A stretch of 18,611 nucleotides of DNA, taken from NCBI GenBank assembly GCA_004555265.1, contig SFIQ01000040.1:1-18611 (forward strand), written 5' to 3'. Under the pieces are notes generated by a model. That model ran no database searches, was not told where the DNA came from, and saw only the letters and a program-made list of their open reading frames with translations. Each line of letters opens with the position of its first letter. Position 1 is the first letter of the stretch. Of the stretch, positions 12,992-18,611 are shown one piece after another. The translations under genes were made by a program, and so were the position numbers. The DNA comes from Ruminococcus sp. GTDB taxonomy: Bacteria > Bacillota > Clostridia > Oscillospirales > Acutalibacteraceae.

Positions 12992-14350
12992 TTTGCCGAC
13001 GCAAAAGCGCGAGAAAATCTCGTTCACCACCGATTCGGTGGCTTTTTCGCCCGTGAGCATGTCTAAACTTTCTATTGCCGCGTCAATGCTCACATTCACC
13101 GCGTCGCGCGTCAAACCGCTGTCCTGCGCGGATTTCGCCTCGAAAAGACTTTCCAGCGCCGCCAAACAACAGGCGTATTGGCGCTCGTTCATCAGCGTTG
13201 CCGCCGATGGGTCAAAATCCGCCGTGCCGAGCGTTTCTTCAATCGCTTTTTCCAAATTTTCAACGCCTGTATTTTCTTTTGCGGAAATATAAATTACTTT
13301 ATTAAACACGGTGTCTAATATCTTGGTGTCCCACGCGCCGTGCAAATCCGTTTTGTTGACCACGGCAATCGCTTTTTTGCCTTTACAAAGGGCAAATAGA
13401 TCGCGATCCGCATCGGTTAGCGGGACGGAACTGTCAAACAGCGCCAAAACAAGCGCCGCGTTTTCAATTTTTTTGCGGGCGCGTTCCACGCCGATGCGCT
13501 CAACGGTATCCGCAGTGTCGCGCAAGCCCGCCGTGTCCGACAGGCGCAAAACCACATTGCCGACCGTGACGGTTTCCTCCACAATGTCGCGCGTGGTGCC
13601 CGCAATATCGGTGACAATCGACTTTTCCGCGCCGACCAAAACATTCATTAAGGTGGATTTGCCGACATTCGGCTTGCCGACAATCGCGGTATCCACGCCG
13701 TTCAAAATCACCTTGCCGCTGTCAAAGCGCGCAAGCAGGGCTTGGAGGGCGCGAATGGCTTTGTCAATCGACCGAGTAATCGCGTCGTCGGAAAGGTCGT
13801 CGATTTCCTCATCGGGATAGTCTACCCACGCCGCAAGCGACGCGGAAACGGTTTTTAAATCAGCCGAAACCGCGGCGATTTCACGCGAAAGCGCACCCTC
13901 TAAGGTGTTAAAGGACGCCGCGCGCGCCTGCTCGCCCTGCGCGGAAATCAACTGCATCACTGCCTCGGCTTTCGCCAAATCAAGTTTGCCGTTTAAGAAT
14001 GCGCGTTTGGTGAACTCCCCCGCCTCGGCGGGAACAGCGCCGTTTTGGAGCGCCGCGCGCAAAACCTGTTTCGTGACATACAACCCGCCGTGGCACGAAA
14101 TTTCCACCACATCCTCGCCCGTGTAGCTTTTCGGAGCGCGGAAAACGGTCGCAATCGCTTCATCTAACGGTTTTTCGTCCAAAAAGACCGTCCCAAACGC
14201 GGCTTTGTAGCCGCTCAGCGTATTTAATTTTAACCCGGATACGGTTTTGAAAATTCTATCGGCTACAAACAAGGCATTTTCGCCCGAAATGCGGACGATG
14301 CCGATGCCGCCCGCCGCCTGCCCGGTGGCGATTGCTGCAATGGTGGACAT
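12989..14350 (-). CDS. mnmE: tRNA uridine-5-carboxymethylaminomethyl modification GTPase MnmE (TrmE)
   Basis: GTPase partner of MnmG in wobble-uridine modification; it binds 5-formyl-THF through its N-terminal domain. At 453 residues it is complete. The N-terminal domain begins TIAAIATGQAAGGIGIVRIS and contains SYTGEDVVEISCHGG. The G domain has the P-loop GKPNVGKSTLMN, the switch sequence DIAGTTRDIVEE, the G3 motif DTAGLRDTADTVERIGVERA and the G4 motif NKTD. The C-terminal catalytic cysteine motif is FCVGK at the very end, so nothing is lost. The ATG at 14350 has GAGGTG upstream. The stop codon is the first triplet of a D repeat. A terminator and repeats lie upstream, so it should have its own promoter, which I could not identify with confidence. 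Confidence 0.97.
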   Translation of the reverse strand: MSTIAAIATGQAAGGIGIVRISGENALFVADRIFKTVSGLKLNTLSGYKAAFGTVFLDEKPLDEAIATVFRAPKSYTGEDVVEISCHGGLYVTKQVLRAALQNGAVPAEAGEFTKRAFLNGKLDLAKAEAVMQLISAQGEQARAASFNTLEGALSREIAAVSADLKTVSASLAAWVDYPDEEIDDLSDDAITRSIDKAIRALQALLARFDSGKVILNGVDTAIVGKPNVGKSTLMNVLVGAEKSIVTDIAGTTRDIVEETVTVGNVVLRLSDTAGLRDTADTVERIGVERARKKIENAALVLALFDSSVPLTDADRDLFALCKGKKAIAVVNKTDLHGAWDTKILDTVFNKVIYISAKENTGVENLEKAIEETLGTADFDPSAATLMNERQYACCLAALESLFEAKSAQDSGLTRDAVNVSIDAAIESLDMLTGEKATESVVNEIFSRFCVGK

Positions 14351-14383
14351 GGTTTCACCTCAAATCAAGGAGTTTTATTTTTG

Positions 14384-14480
14384 TTGTCATTCTGAGCCGT
14401 TAGGCGAAGAATCTCGTTTCGTATATTTTTATTTTGCGCTATTGGAGATCCTTCGCTTCGCTCAGGATGACAAATTGGGG
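14384..14480. repeat. Family A imperfect inverted repeat, copy 8
   Basis: A full-length copy: TTGTCATTCTGAGCCGTTAG, GCGAAGAATCTCG, A/T-rich middle, GGAGATCCTTCGCTTCGCTC, AGGATGACAAATTGGGG. It sits only about 33 bases upstream of the mnmE start, so the mnmE leader RNA would contain it. Confidence 0.9.
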
Positions 14481-14495
14481 GTTGTATAACAAACC

Positions 14496-14604
14496 GTAGG
14501 GGCGGGCGAACACAGTTCGCCCCTACGAGTAGGGAACAACCTCCGTGTTGTTCCGCAAAATCTCATCAAAATCGACGGGCGATTCGTGAATCGCCCCTAC
14601 GGTT
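14496..14604. repeat. Family B palindrome cluster upstream of mnmE
   Basis: Three cores lie side by side: GGGCGAACACAGTTCGCCC (14504-14522), GTAGGGAACAACCTCCGTGT with GTTCC (14529-14555) and GGGCGATTCGTGAATCGCCC (14577-14596). CCTAC/GTAGG arms join them. Confidence 0.8.
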
Positions 14605-14636
14605 TGAGAGACAAACCCCCAATTTTATACAATTCC

Positions 14637-14701
14637 CATTCGAGAGGATAAAGGAAAGGGTATCTGCCAAGTAAACCTACGATTCGGTGTCGCTCTGCGA
14701 C
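14637..14701 (-). repeat. Family D repeat, copy 6, abutting a terminator
   Basis: On the minus strand it starts TGTCGCAGAGCGACA (hairpin of a different sequence from the stop-codon copies), then CCGAATCGTAGGTTTACTTG, ending CCTCTCGAATG. Here the element begins right at the poly-T of the rpmH-operon terminator instead of at a stop codon. Confidence 0.85.
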
Positions 14702-14730
14702 AAAAAAGCAGGCGGGGATGCCCCGCCTGC
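14702..14730 (-). terminator. Intrinsic terminator of the rpmH-jag operon
   Basis: On the minus strand GCAGGCGGGG, the loop CAT and CCCCGCCTGC (14708-14730) form a perfect 10-bp stem followed directly by six T residues (14702-14707). It separates the rpmH operon from mnmE. Confidence 0.9.
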
Positions 14731-14761
14731 CTTACCTTTCACATAAGGACGGTTTATACCG

Positions 14762-14796
14762 GGGCAAGGCTTCGGGAGATTCCCCGTCTGTTGCCC
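14762..14796 (-). other. Possible structured 3' RNA after the small ORF
   Basis: Nested complementarity: outer GGGCAA (14762-14767) with TTGCCC (14791-14796), inner GGGA (14774-14777) with TCCC (14781-14784). It lies between the small ORF stop and the terminator. It might be a two-part stem-loop; the pairing is short. Confidence 0.3.
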
Positions 14797-14797
14797 G

Positions 14798-14959
14798 CTA
14801 TTGTTTGTTTGCACTTTGTGTATTTGCTGTGCCTTGTTTTTCCGCCTGTTTTTTGGCTTTGTGGGTTTTCCACGCGGCGCGAACTTCTTTTTCAATTCGT
14901 TGCCCGATGATGTTCTCCACCGCCCAGCGGAAGGCCATTTTTTTCAAGAAAAACAGCAT
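14798..14959 (-). CDS. Small basic helical protein between jag and mnmE (hypothetical)
   Basis: This 53-residue ORF starts 15 bases after the jag stop and ends TAG. The sequence begins MLFFLKKMAFRWAVENIIGQ, an amphipathic or membrane-touching N-terminus. It continues as a strongly basic, Lys/Gln/Ala-rich helix (EKEVRAAWKTHKAKKQAEKQ). An AAAGGCGGGG run about 7 bases upstream of the ATG can serve as a weak ribosome binding site. An internal Met at residue 8 is an alternative start. It is in line with the operon, and the operon terminator lies 68 bases beyond its stop, so it is transcribed with yidC and jag. I recognise no family. Its basic helix next to YidC and Jag hints at a membrane- or RNA-associated role, which is inference only. 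Confidence 0.6.
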   Translation of the reverse strand: MLFFLKKMAFRWAVENIIGQRIEKEVRAAWKTHKAKKQAEKQGTANTQSANKQ

Positions 14960-14974
14960 ACCGTTTCCCCGCCT

Positions 14975-15955
14975 TTATTCTTCGGTCGGTTCTGCGTCCT
15001 TTTTGACTTCGATTTTGCCGTAGCGCGAAACGCCTGCGGCGTCGCTGTGCTTTTCACGGTCTGCCGCGATTTCGGGCACATACGGCTCGCGTTTCGGTCT
15101 GTCGTGACGGTCACGGCGGTCGCGGCGGTCATTTCTGCGATAGTCGCCCTTGTCGCCTTTTGGATTTCTCGGTGCATTTTCGGGTGCGATAATCACGCGG
15201 CGATCCAAATCCACACCGGTGGAATACGAGGTCACGCCCTCAATCCCCTGAATCGCGGTGTGAATAATTCTGCGCTCATAGGGATTCATCGGCTCTAAAT
15301 GCACGCTTCTGCCGGTGCGAAGGGCGCGTGCGGCATCCTTTTTCGCAAGCGCAATCAAAGCGGCCTCGCGTTTTTCGCGGTAATTGCCGACATTGATGGA
15401 CACGCGCCGATAGCCCTGATGGCCTTTATTTTCAACCATTCTCGCAAGGTACTGAATGGCGTCGAGCGTTTCGCCGCGGCGGCCGATGACAATTCCGTAA
15501 TCCTCGCCGCAGTCAAGTTCAAAGAGAACCTCGTCCTCTGCTTCGTACGCCTGAATTTTGCAGTCTGCAAGCCCCAAGCCTTTCACCACGGACGCAATGT
15601 ACTGCGCGGTTTCTTCGTGCGCGTCGGACGGCTTAAAATCGGGTTTTTCCACCGTTTTCGCTTCGGCGGATTTCTCCGCTTTCGGCTTATTTTCTTTTTT
15701 CGGGGCGGATTTCTCCGCTTTCGGGGCAGACTTTTGCTCTTTTTTCGCCTTTTCTTTCTTTGCGGGTGCGTCGGGCACCTCTACCGACACCTTGACTTCG
15801 GCAGGCGAACCGCCGAACAGCCCCAAAATCTTTTTCGTCGGCATTTTTAACACTTCATAGTGAAAATCGTCGTCCTCGGTAAGCCCCAGTTCCAGCATTG
15901 CCGCGGCTTTGGCTTCCTCAATGGTGGAAGCGGACTTAATTACTTCTTTCGTCAT
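14975..15955 (-). CDS. jag: RNA-binding protein Jag (KhpB / SpoIIIJ-associated)
   Basis: RNA-binding protein normally encoded after yidC (spoIIIJ), linked to cell-wall elongation and post-transcriptional control. It has 326 residues. The Jag_N domain is at about 1-55 (GLTEDDDFHYEVLKMPTKKI then LGLFGG). A Lys/Ala/Glu-rich linker with repeated KAEKSAPKK-type units spans about 60-105. The KH domain has the loop IVIGRRGETLDAIQYLAR near residue 158, and the R3H domain has LEPMNPYERRIIHTAIQ near residue 225. An unusual Arg/Asp-rich extension (GDYRRNDRRDRRDRHDRPKR) and an acidic tail follow. AAGGAG lies nine bases before the ATG. It starts 13 bases after the yidC stop. The charged linker and tail are likely disordered. 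Confidence 0.95.
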   Translation of the reverse strand: MTKEVIKSASTIEEAKAAAMLELGLTEDDDFHYEVLKMPTKKILGLFGGSPAEVKVSVEVPDAPAKKEKAKKEQKSAPKAEKSAPKKENKPKAEKSAEAKTVEKPDFKPSDAHEETAQYIASVVKGLGLADCKIQAYEAEDEVLFELDCGEDYGIVIGRRGETLDAIQYLARMVENKGHQGYRRVSINVGNYREKREAALIALAKKDAARALRTGRSVHLEPMNPYERRIIHTAIQGIEGVTSYSTGVDLDRRVIIAPENAPRNPKGDKGDYRRNDRRDRRDRHDRPKREPYVPEIAADREKHSDAAGVSRYGKIEVKKDAEPTEE

Positions 15956-15968
15956 TGAAAAAATCTCC

Positions 15969-16826
15969 TTATTTGTCGGCTGCGTCTTTCATTTCCTTAA
16001 TCTTTTTGGTGTTTTCCTCTTTGGACCGACGGTAGACGGTTTCCTCCACCATCATACGCGCAAGCACTTTTTTCGGCGCATAGATGTGGTTTAAAATCAC
16101 CATTTGGATAAACGAAATACCGACGGACATAATCGTGTAAATCCCGACGCTTATCGGGAACATAAAACCGAACACAATTTGCATAATCGGCATATACAGC
16201 GTCATACAGCCCATCATCGGGTTTTTCGCCATTTCGGGGTTGGTTTTTTTCTGCCGATATTGGGAGTACAGGCTCATCCCGAGCGCGATAAGCCCCGAAA
16301 CAATCGGTACAATCCAATATTTACTTGGATCTTTGAAACTCGGCGTAACCGATAAATCCATGCCGAGCAGGGAGAAATGGTCAAAAAACACTTGAATTTT
16401 TGTAATCATTTCTTCTGTCAGACCGGCAATAGAGGATTTGTCCATCTCTGAAAAATGCTCTAACGCATACAGTTCCATACGGTAGGAATTGCAAACGCAA
16501 CACCATCGAAAACGGGTGGTAGTTCACTTGGAAAAGCCCAATCATAATCGGGAGCTGTATAAGCGTAGGCAAACAGCCCGAGGTCATCGCGGAAGTGCCC
16601 TCCCGCTGATAGAGCGCCTGGGTTTCCTCTTGAATTTTTTGCTGATTGCCTTCGTATTTCTTTTGAATGCGGCGTAATTTCGGTTGCAGTCTTGCTTGCT
16701 TTGCCATTCCTTTTTGCTGGCTGATTGCCGAGGGCAAAAGGCAAAGGCGCACAATGACGGTCAAGCAGAAAATCGAGAGCAGGTAGTTGCCCGTCATTGC
16801 GTAGAACTTTCATACAGTCTTGCCAT
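15969..16826 (-). pseudogene. yidC: Membrane insertase YidC / SpoIIIJ, interrupted by two compensating frameshifts
   Basis: YidC inserts proteins into the cytoplasmic membrane, alone or with Sec. The start is ATG 16826 (MARLYE) with GGAGG seven bases upstream, but that frame meets TGA ten codons on. Homology continues in another frame from about 16809: FYAMTGNYLLSIFCLTVIVR, the conserved basic residue of the membrane groove, then QARLQPKLRRIQKKYEGNQQ (coiled hairpin) and GCLPTLIQLPIMIGLFQVNY. Near 16485-16500 it returns to the original frame: MELYALEHFSEMDKSSIAGL, then membrane segments YWIVPIVSGLIALGMSLY and LYMPIMQIVFGFMFPISVGI and a basic tail. The first shift needs one base added in GAAAG, the second one base removed. 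The restored protein would be 285 residues, normal for Gram-positive YidC. It could be genuine damage, indel errors in the assembly, or recoding; the first two are likelier. Confidence 0.85.
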
Positions 16827-16847
16827 GTATTTCCTCCGAACCAAAGC

Positions 16848-17093
16848 TTATTTGCCTTGTTCTGTGTGGTTTTTGTCTCTTTTTTCGGGGACCGGGTCAT
16901 AGCCGCCCGGCCAAAGCGGATTGCACCGCAACAGTCGCCATGTTCCCAGTAAACCGCCTCTCAGAAGCCCAAACCGTTCAACTGCCGTCAGCATATACTG
17001 CGAGCAGGTTGGGTAATATCGGCACCGCGGCGGAAAAAGCGGAGAAATTTTTCGCTGATAAAATCGGATACACTTTATCGCAAATTGTTTCAT
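16848..17093 (-). CDS. yidD: Membrane protein insertion efficiency factor YidD
   Basis: A small membrane-associated protein that aids YidC-dependent insertion. At 81 residues the length is typical. The family signature is clear: IRFYQRKISPLFPPRCRYYP, TCSQYMLTAVERFG, RGGLLGTWRLLRCNPLWPGG and YDPVP. The N-terminal amphipathic helix (MKQFAIKCIRFYQRK) fits membrane attachment. Its ATG overlaps the rnpA stop by four bases (ATGA), and the yidC start lies 21 bases after its stop, so the three are tightly linked. Confidence 0.95.
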   Translation of the reverse strand: MKQFAIKCIRFYQRKISPLFPPRCRYYPTCSQYMLTAVERFGLLRGGLLGTWRLLRCNPLWPGGYDPVPEKRDKNHTEQGK

Positions 17094-17428
17094 CTTTCAA
17101 TGGCACCCGCTTTTTGAAGTAGTTTTTGCATAATGCATTGTATTTCGGTGCTCTTTAAATCTTTGGTTTTGCTTCGCGCGACGAACACAAAATCGTAATT
17201 GCCGCGAACAGACGGCTCCAATGCCGCGTATGCGGCGCGAATGACGCGCTTACAGCGATTGCGGCAAACGGCGTTGCCGAGTTTTTTGCTGACGGTTATG
17301 CCGATACGACAAATTCCCGCACGGTTTTTTTGAACATAAACAACCAGTGCAGGATTTGTATAGGATTTGCCGCGGTGATACAGCCGCAAAAAATCCCCGT
17401 TTCGGTTTAAAGTGACCGTATTTTTCAA
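17090..17428 (-). CDS. rnpA: Ribonuclease P protein component
   Basis: Protein subunit of RNase P, which matures the 5' end of tRNAs together with the RNA subunit. At 112 residues the size is normal. The start is TTG at 17428, giving MKNTVTLNRNGDFLRLYHRG; no ATG is available in frame. Only 21 bases separate it from rpmH, and an AGGCGG lies nine bases upstream. The RNA-binding RNR signature is VSKKLGNAVCRNRCKRVIRA near residues 47-66. The YDFVFVARSKTKDL strand-turn is also typical. The TTG start may keep its translation low relative to rpmH. Confidence 0.96.
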   Translation of the reverse strand: MKNTVTLNRNGDFLRLYHRGKSYTNPALVVYVQKNRAGICRIGITVSKKLGNAVCRNRCKRVIRAAYAALEPSVRGNYDFVFVARSKTKDLKSTEIQCIMQKLLQKAGAIER

Positions 17429-17449
17429 AACAGCGCCGCCTGACTTTGC

Positions 17450-17584
17450 TTAGTAAGAAAGCTGCTTTCTGCCCTTGCTTCTGCGGCGGGCGAGAACTTT
17501 TCTGCCGTTTCTGGTAGCCATTCTTTTACGGAAGCCGTGTTCCATTTTGCGATGACGCTTTTTCGGCTGGTAGGTTCTTTTCAT
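17450..17584 (-). CDS. rpmH: 50S ribosomal protein L34
   Basis: L34 is a small, very basic protein of the large ribosomal subunit. It has 44 residues and begins MKRTYQPKKRHRKMEHGFRK, then RMATRNGRKVLARRRSKGRK and QLSY, the family pattern throughout. I take ATG 17584, nine bases after GGAGG. An in-frame ATG three codons earlier overlaps that ribosome binding site and is less likely. It is the first gene of the rpmH-rnpA-yidD-yidC-jag-small ORF operon, with a consensus promoter about 45 bases upstream. Confidence 0.98.
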   Translation of the reverse strand: MKRTYQPKKRHRKMEHGFRKRMATRNGRKVLARRRSKGRKQLSY

Positions 17585-17629
17585 CGAATTCATCCTCCGT
17601 TCCTGTTGAAAATAAATCTGCGAGTAGAC

Positions 17630-17659
17630 ATTATATACTAATTTTGCACGCTTTGTCAA
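17630..17659 (-). promoter_or_regulatory. Sigma-A promoter of the rpmH operon
   Basis: On the minus strand a perfect TTGACA (17654-17659) and a perfect TATAAT (17630-17635) are 18 bases apart. Transcription would start near 17623, about 40 bases before the rpmH ATG. This is the strongest promoter in the window. Confidence 0.9.
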
Positions 17660-17705
17660 TGTTTTTGTGATTTTTCGGTCGGTTTTTTCCGCCTGCAAAA
17701 TCTGT

Positions 17706-17726
17706 CACGCCACAGGTTGTGGCGTG
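17706..17726. terminator. Stem-loop upstream of the rpmH promoter, possible terminator
   Basis: CACGCCACA (17706-17714), the loop GGT and TGTGGCGTG (17718-17726) form a perfect 9-bp stem. TTATTTT follows on the plus strand and a short TTTT lies a few bases on along the minus strand. It could insulate the rpmH promoter from transcription arriving from the right. Confidence 0.45.
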
Positions 17727-17783
17727 TTATTTTGAAAGAACAAGATTTTGTGCGTAGAAATTTTTCGGTGTTTTTGCATGCAG

Positions 17784-17860
17784 AGAAGAATCCTCCACCG
17801 CAAAAGAAAATATGGGAAGGCAAAATTTTCGGGTTTCGCCGCAGAAGGACAAATTGGGGG
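17784..17860. repeat. Degraded family A copy
   Basis: Traces remain: GAAGAATC at the left and GCCGCAGAAGGACAAATTGG at the right, with a rearranged middle. The ending resembles the copy in the phage module (CGCAGAAGGACAAAC). Confidence 0.5.
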
Positions 17861-17874
17861 TTGTATAACAAACC

Positions 17875-18067
17875 GTAGGGGCGAACTGTGTTCGCCCGCG
17901 TTATTTGATATAATTTTACGGAACGGTCAAGACCGTTCCCTACGGGTTGTAGGGGCGATTCACGAATCGCCCGCTTGTCATTCTGAGCCGTTAGGCGAAG
18001 AATCTCGTTTCGTATATTTCTATTTTGCGCTATTGGAGATCCTTCGCTTCGCTCAGGATGACAAATT
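17875..18067. repeat. Composite repeat block, first copy (B-B-B-A)
   Basis: In order: GTAGGGGCGAACTGTGTTCG (17875), GGAACGGTCAAGACCGTTCC (17920), GTAGGGGCGATTCACGAATC (17949) and a full A element (17975-18068). The same order with few differences recurs at 18212-18404. Confidence 0.9.
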
Positions 18068-18107
18068 GGTGGTTATGGGGATAAAACGGGCAAACTGTAA
18101 TGCGTGC

Positions 18108-18161
18108 GTAGGGGGCGACGACTCGGCGCCCCGTTGTAGGGGCGGGTTTCCATGCCCGCCC
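18108..18161. repeat. Family B palindromes between the duplicated blocks
   Basis: GTAGGGGGCGACGACTCGGC-type at 18108-18132 and GTAGGGGCGGGTTTCCATGC-type at 18136-18161 (the reverse of the core at 3261-3286). Confidence 0.8.
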
Positions 18162-18211
18162 GTCGATTTTGATGTAATTTTGCAGAACGCATCTTCGGTT
18201 GTTCTCGGCTC

Positions 18212-18404
18212 GTAGGGGCGAACTGTGTTCGCCCGCGTAATTTGATATATTTTACAGAACGGTCAAGACCGTCCCCTACGGGTTGTAGGGGCGATTCACG
18301 AATCGCCCGTTTGTCATTCTGAGCCGTTAGGCGAAGAATCTCGTTTCGTATATTTCTATTTTGCGCTATTGGAGATTCTTCGCTTCGCTCAGGATGACAA
18401 ATTG
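18212..18404. repeat. Composite repeat block, second copy (B-B-B-A)
   Basis: The block matches 17875-18067 over its whole length, offset 337 bases, with scattered substitutions and small indels (for example GTTCCC to GTCCCC and GATCC to GATTC). It contains the A element at 18311-18405. Confidence 0.9.
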
Positions 18405-18422
18405 GTATTTTTCTATCCAACC

Positions 18423-18537
18423 GTAGGGGCGATTCACGAATCGCCCGTAGATTTTGATGTAATTTTGCGGAACGGTCAAGACCGTTCCCTACGCACGAAA
18501 AACAATGCGTGCGTAGGGGGCGACGACTCGGCGCCCC
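18423..18537. repeat. Family B palindromes at the right end
   Basis: GTAGGGGCGATTCACGAATC-type at 18423-18446, GGAACGGTCAAGACCGTTCC-type at 18469-18492 and GTAGGGGGCGACGACTCGGC-type at 18513-18537. No gene is seen in 17585-18611. Confidence 0.8.
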
Positions 18538-18543
18538 GTATCC

Positions 18544-18611
18544 CCTCCCTCTTAGAGGGAGGTGGCTTTTGCCGCAGGCAAAAGCCGGAGGGAGAGAAAT
18601 GAAAAAATCTC
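18544..18611 (+). repeat. Family C multi-hairpin cassette, copy 4, cut by the window edge
   Basis: CCTCCCTCTTAGAGGGAGG, then GGCTTTTGCCGCAGGCAAAA, then the GGAGGGAGAGAAATG spacer as the window ends. Same order as copy 2. Confidence 0.85.

Noticed and set aside
14677..14895. A 72-residue minus-strand ORF overlapping the small ORF and terminator
   Set aside because: It reads through the terminator hairpin and a D repeat; the alternative frame next to jag has better spacing and composition.
16460..16900. A 146-residue minus-strand ORF across the yidD-yidC junction
   Set aside because: It is an out-of-frame reading of yidC with no homology-like features; YidC motifs lie in the other two frames.
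17875..18537. A CRISPR array
   Set aside because: Repeats are of several kinds, with irregular spacing and no unique spacers of constant length; no cas gene is present.
17748..18602. ORFs of 77-155 residues at the right edge
   Set aside because: They consist of translated palindromic repeats (phrases like GDDSAPR and GAIHESPA) and are not genes.
17585..18611. oriC with a DnaA-box cluster upstream of rpmH
   Set aside because: No cluster of TTATCCACA-like boxes and no AT-rich unwinding region was seen; the TTATCCCC and TGTGGATG strings elsewhere are single and mostly part of repeats.
1..18611. tRNA or rRNA genes
   Set aside because: No cloverleaf-like sequence or conserved rRNA segments were seen in any gap.

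Overview
The window looks like the left flank of the replication origin of a Firmicutes (class Clostridia) chromosome, probably an Oscillospirales-type gut anaerobe. The evidence is the minus-strand order rpmH, rnpA, yidD, yidC, jag, (small ORF), mnmE, mnmG, rsmG, noc-like parB, soj/parA, (lipoprotein), spo0J/parB, serS. This is the classic Gram-positive origin-proximal cluster, with serS after spo0J as in many clostridia. Two perfect 16-bp parS palindromes support this. The lineage below class level is inference from gene order and repeat style. oriC and dnaA are not seen; they are expected beyond the right edge.

Layout. 1-2931 (+): a phage head-assembly module: the C-terminal part of a prohead-protease-like protein, an HK97-fold major capsid protein, a head-tail connector, a probable head-closure protein and a neck/tail-completion candidate. 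It ends at a strong terminator (2969-2999) with no tail genes. 3496-4776 (-): seryl-tRNA synthetase. 5104-7345 (-): a compact soj - lipoprotein - spo0J operon with a parS site in its leader. 8742-9575 (-): a second ParB of the Noc type with its own probable promoter. 9687-12271 (-): rsmG and mnmG, overlapping by one base; mnmG carries the second parS inside its coding sequence. 12989-14350 (-): mnmE. 14702-17584 (-): the rpmH-rnpA-yidD-yidC-jag-small ORF operon, with a consensus promoter at the right and a strong terminator at the left. yidC is broken by two compensating frameshifts.

About a quarter of the window is non-coding, and nearly all of that is packed with interspersed palindromic repeats. 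I separate four families. A is an imperfect inverted repeat of about 90 bp (11 full or partial copies). B is a set of short palindromes with constant GTAGGG arms and interchangeable self-complementary cores (at least six core types). C is a cassette of four or more consecutive hairpins (4 copies). D is an element of about 70 bp starting with a small GC hairpin; in three copies its first three bases are the TAA stop codon of the adjacent gene. The repeats sit mostly between transcription units and have also entered the phage module. They split the usual mnmE-mnmG-rsmG-noc-soj operon into separate units.

How the genes work together: RpmH, RnpA, YidD, YidC and Jag cover ribosome assembly, tRNA processing, membrane insertion and RNA binding. 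MnmE and MnmG together modify tRNA wobble uridines. RsmG methylates 16S rRNA. SerS charges tRNA-Ser. Soj, Spo0J, parS and the Noc-like protein organise and segregate the origin. The most unusual items are the stop-codon-abutting D repeats, the swappable palindromic cores of family B, the lipoprotein inside the parAB operon, a Noc-like protein with mixed specificity residues and no visible membrane helix, the double-frameshifted yidC, and the tail-less phage head module.
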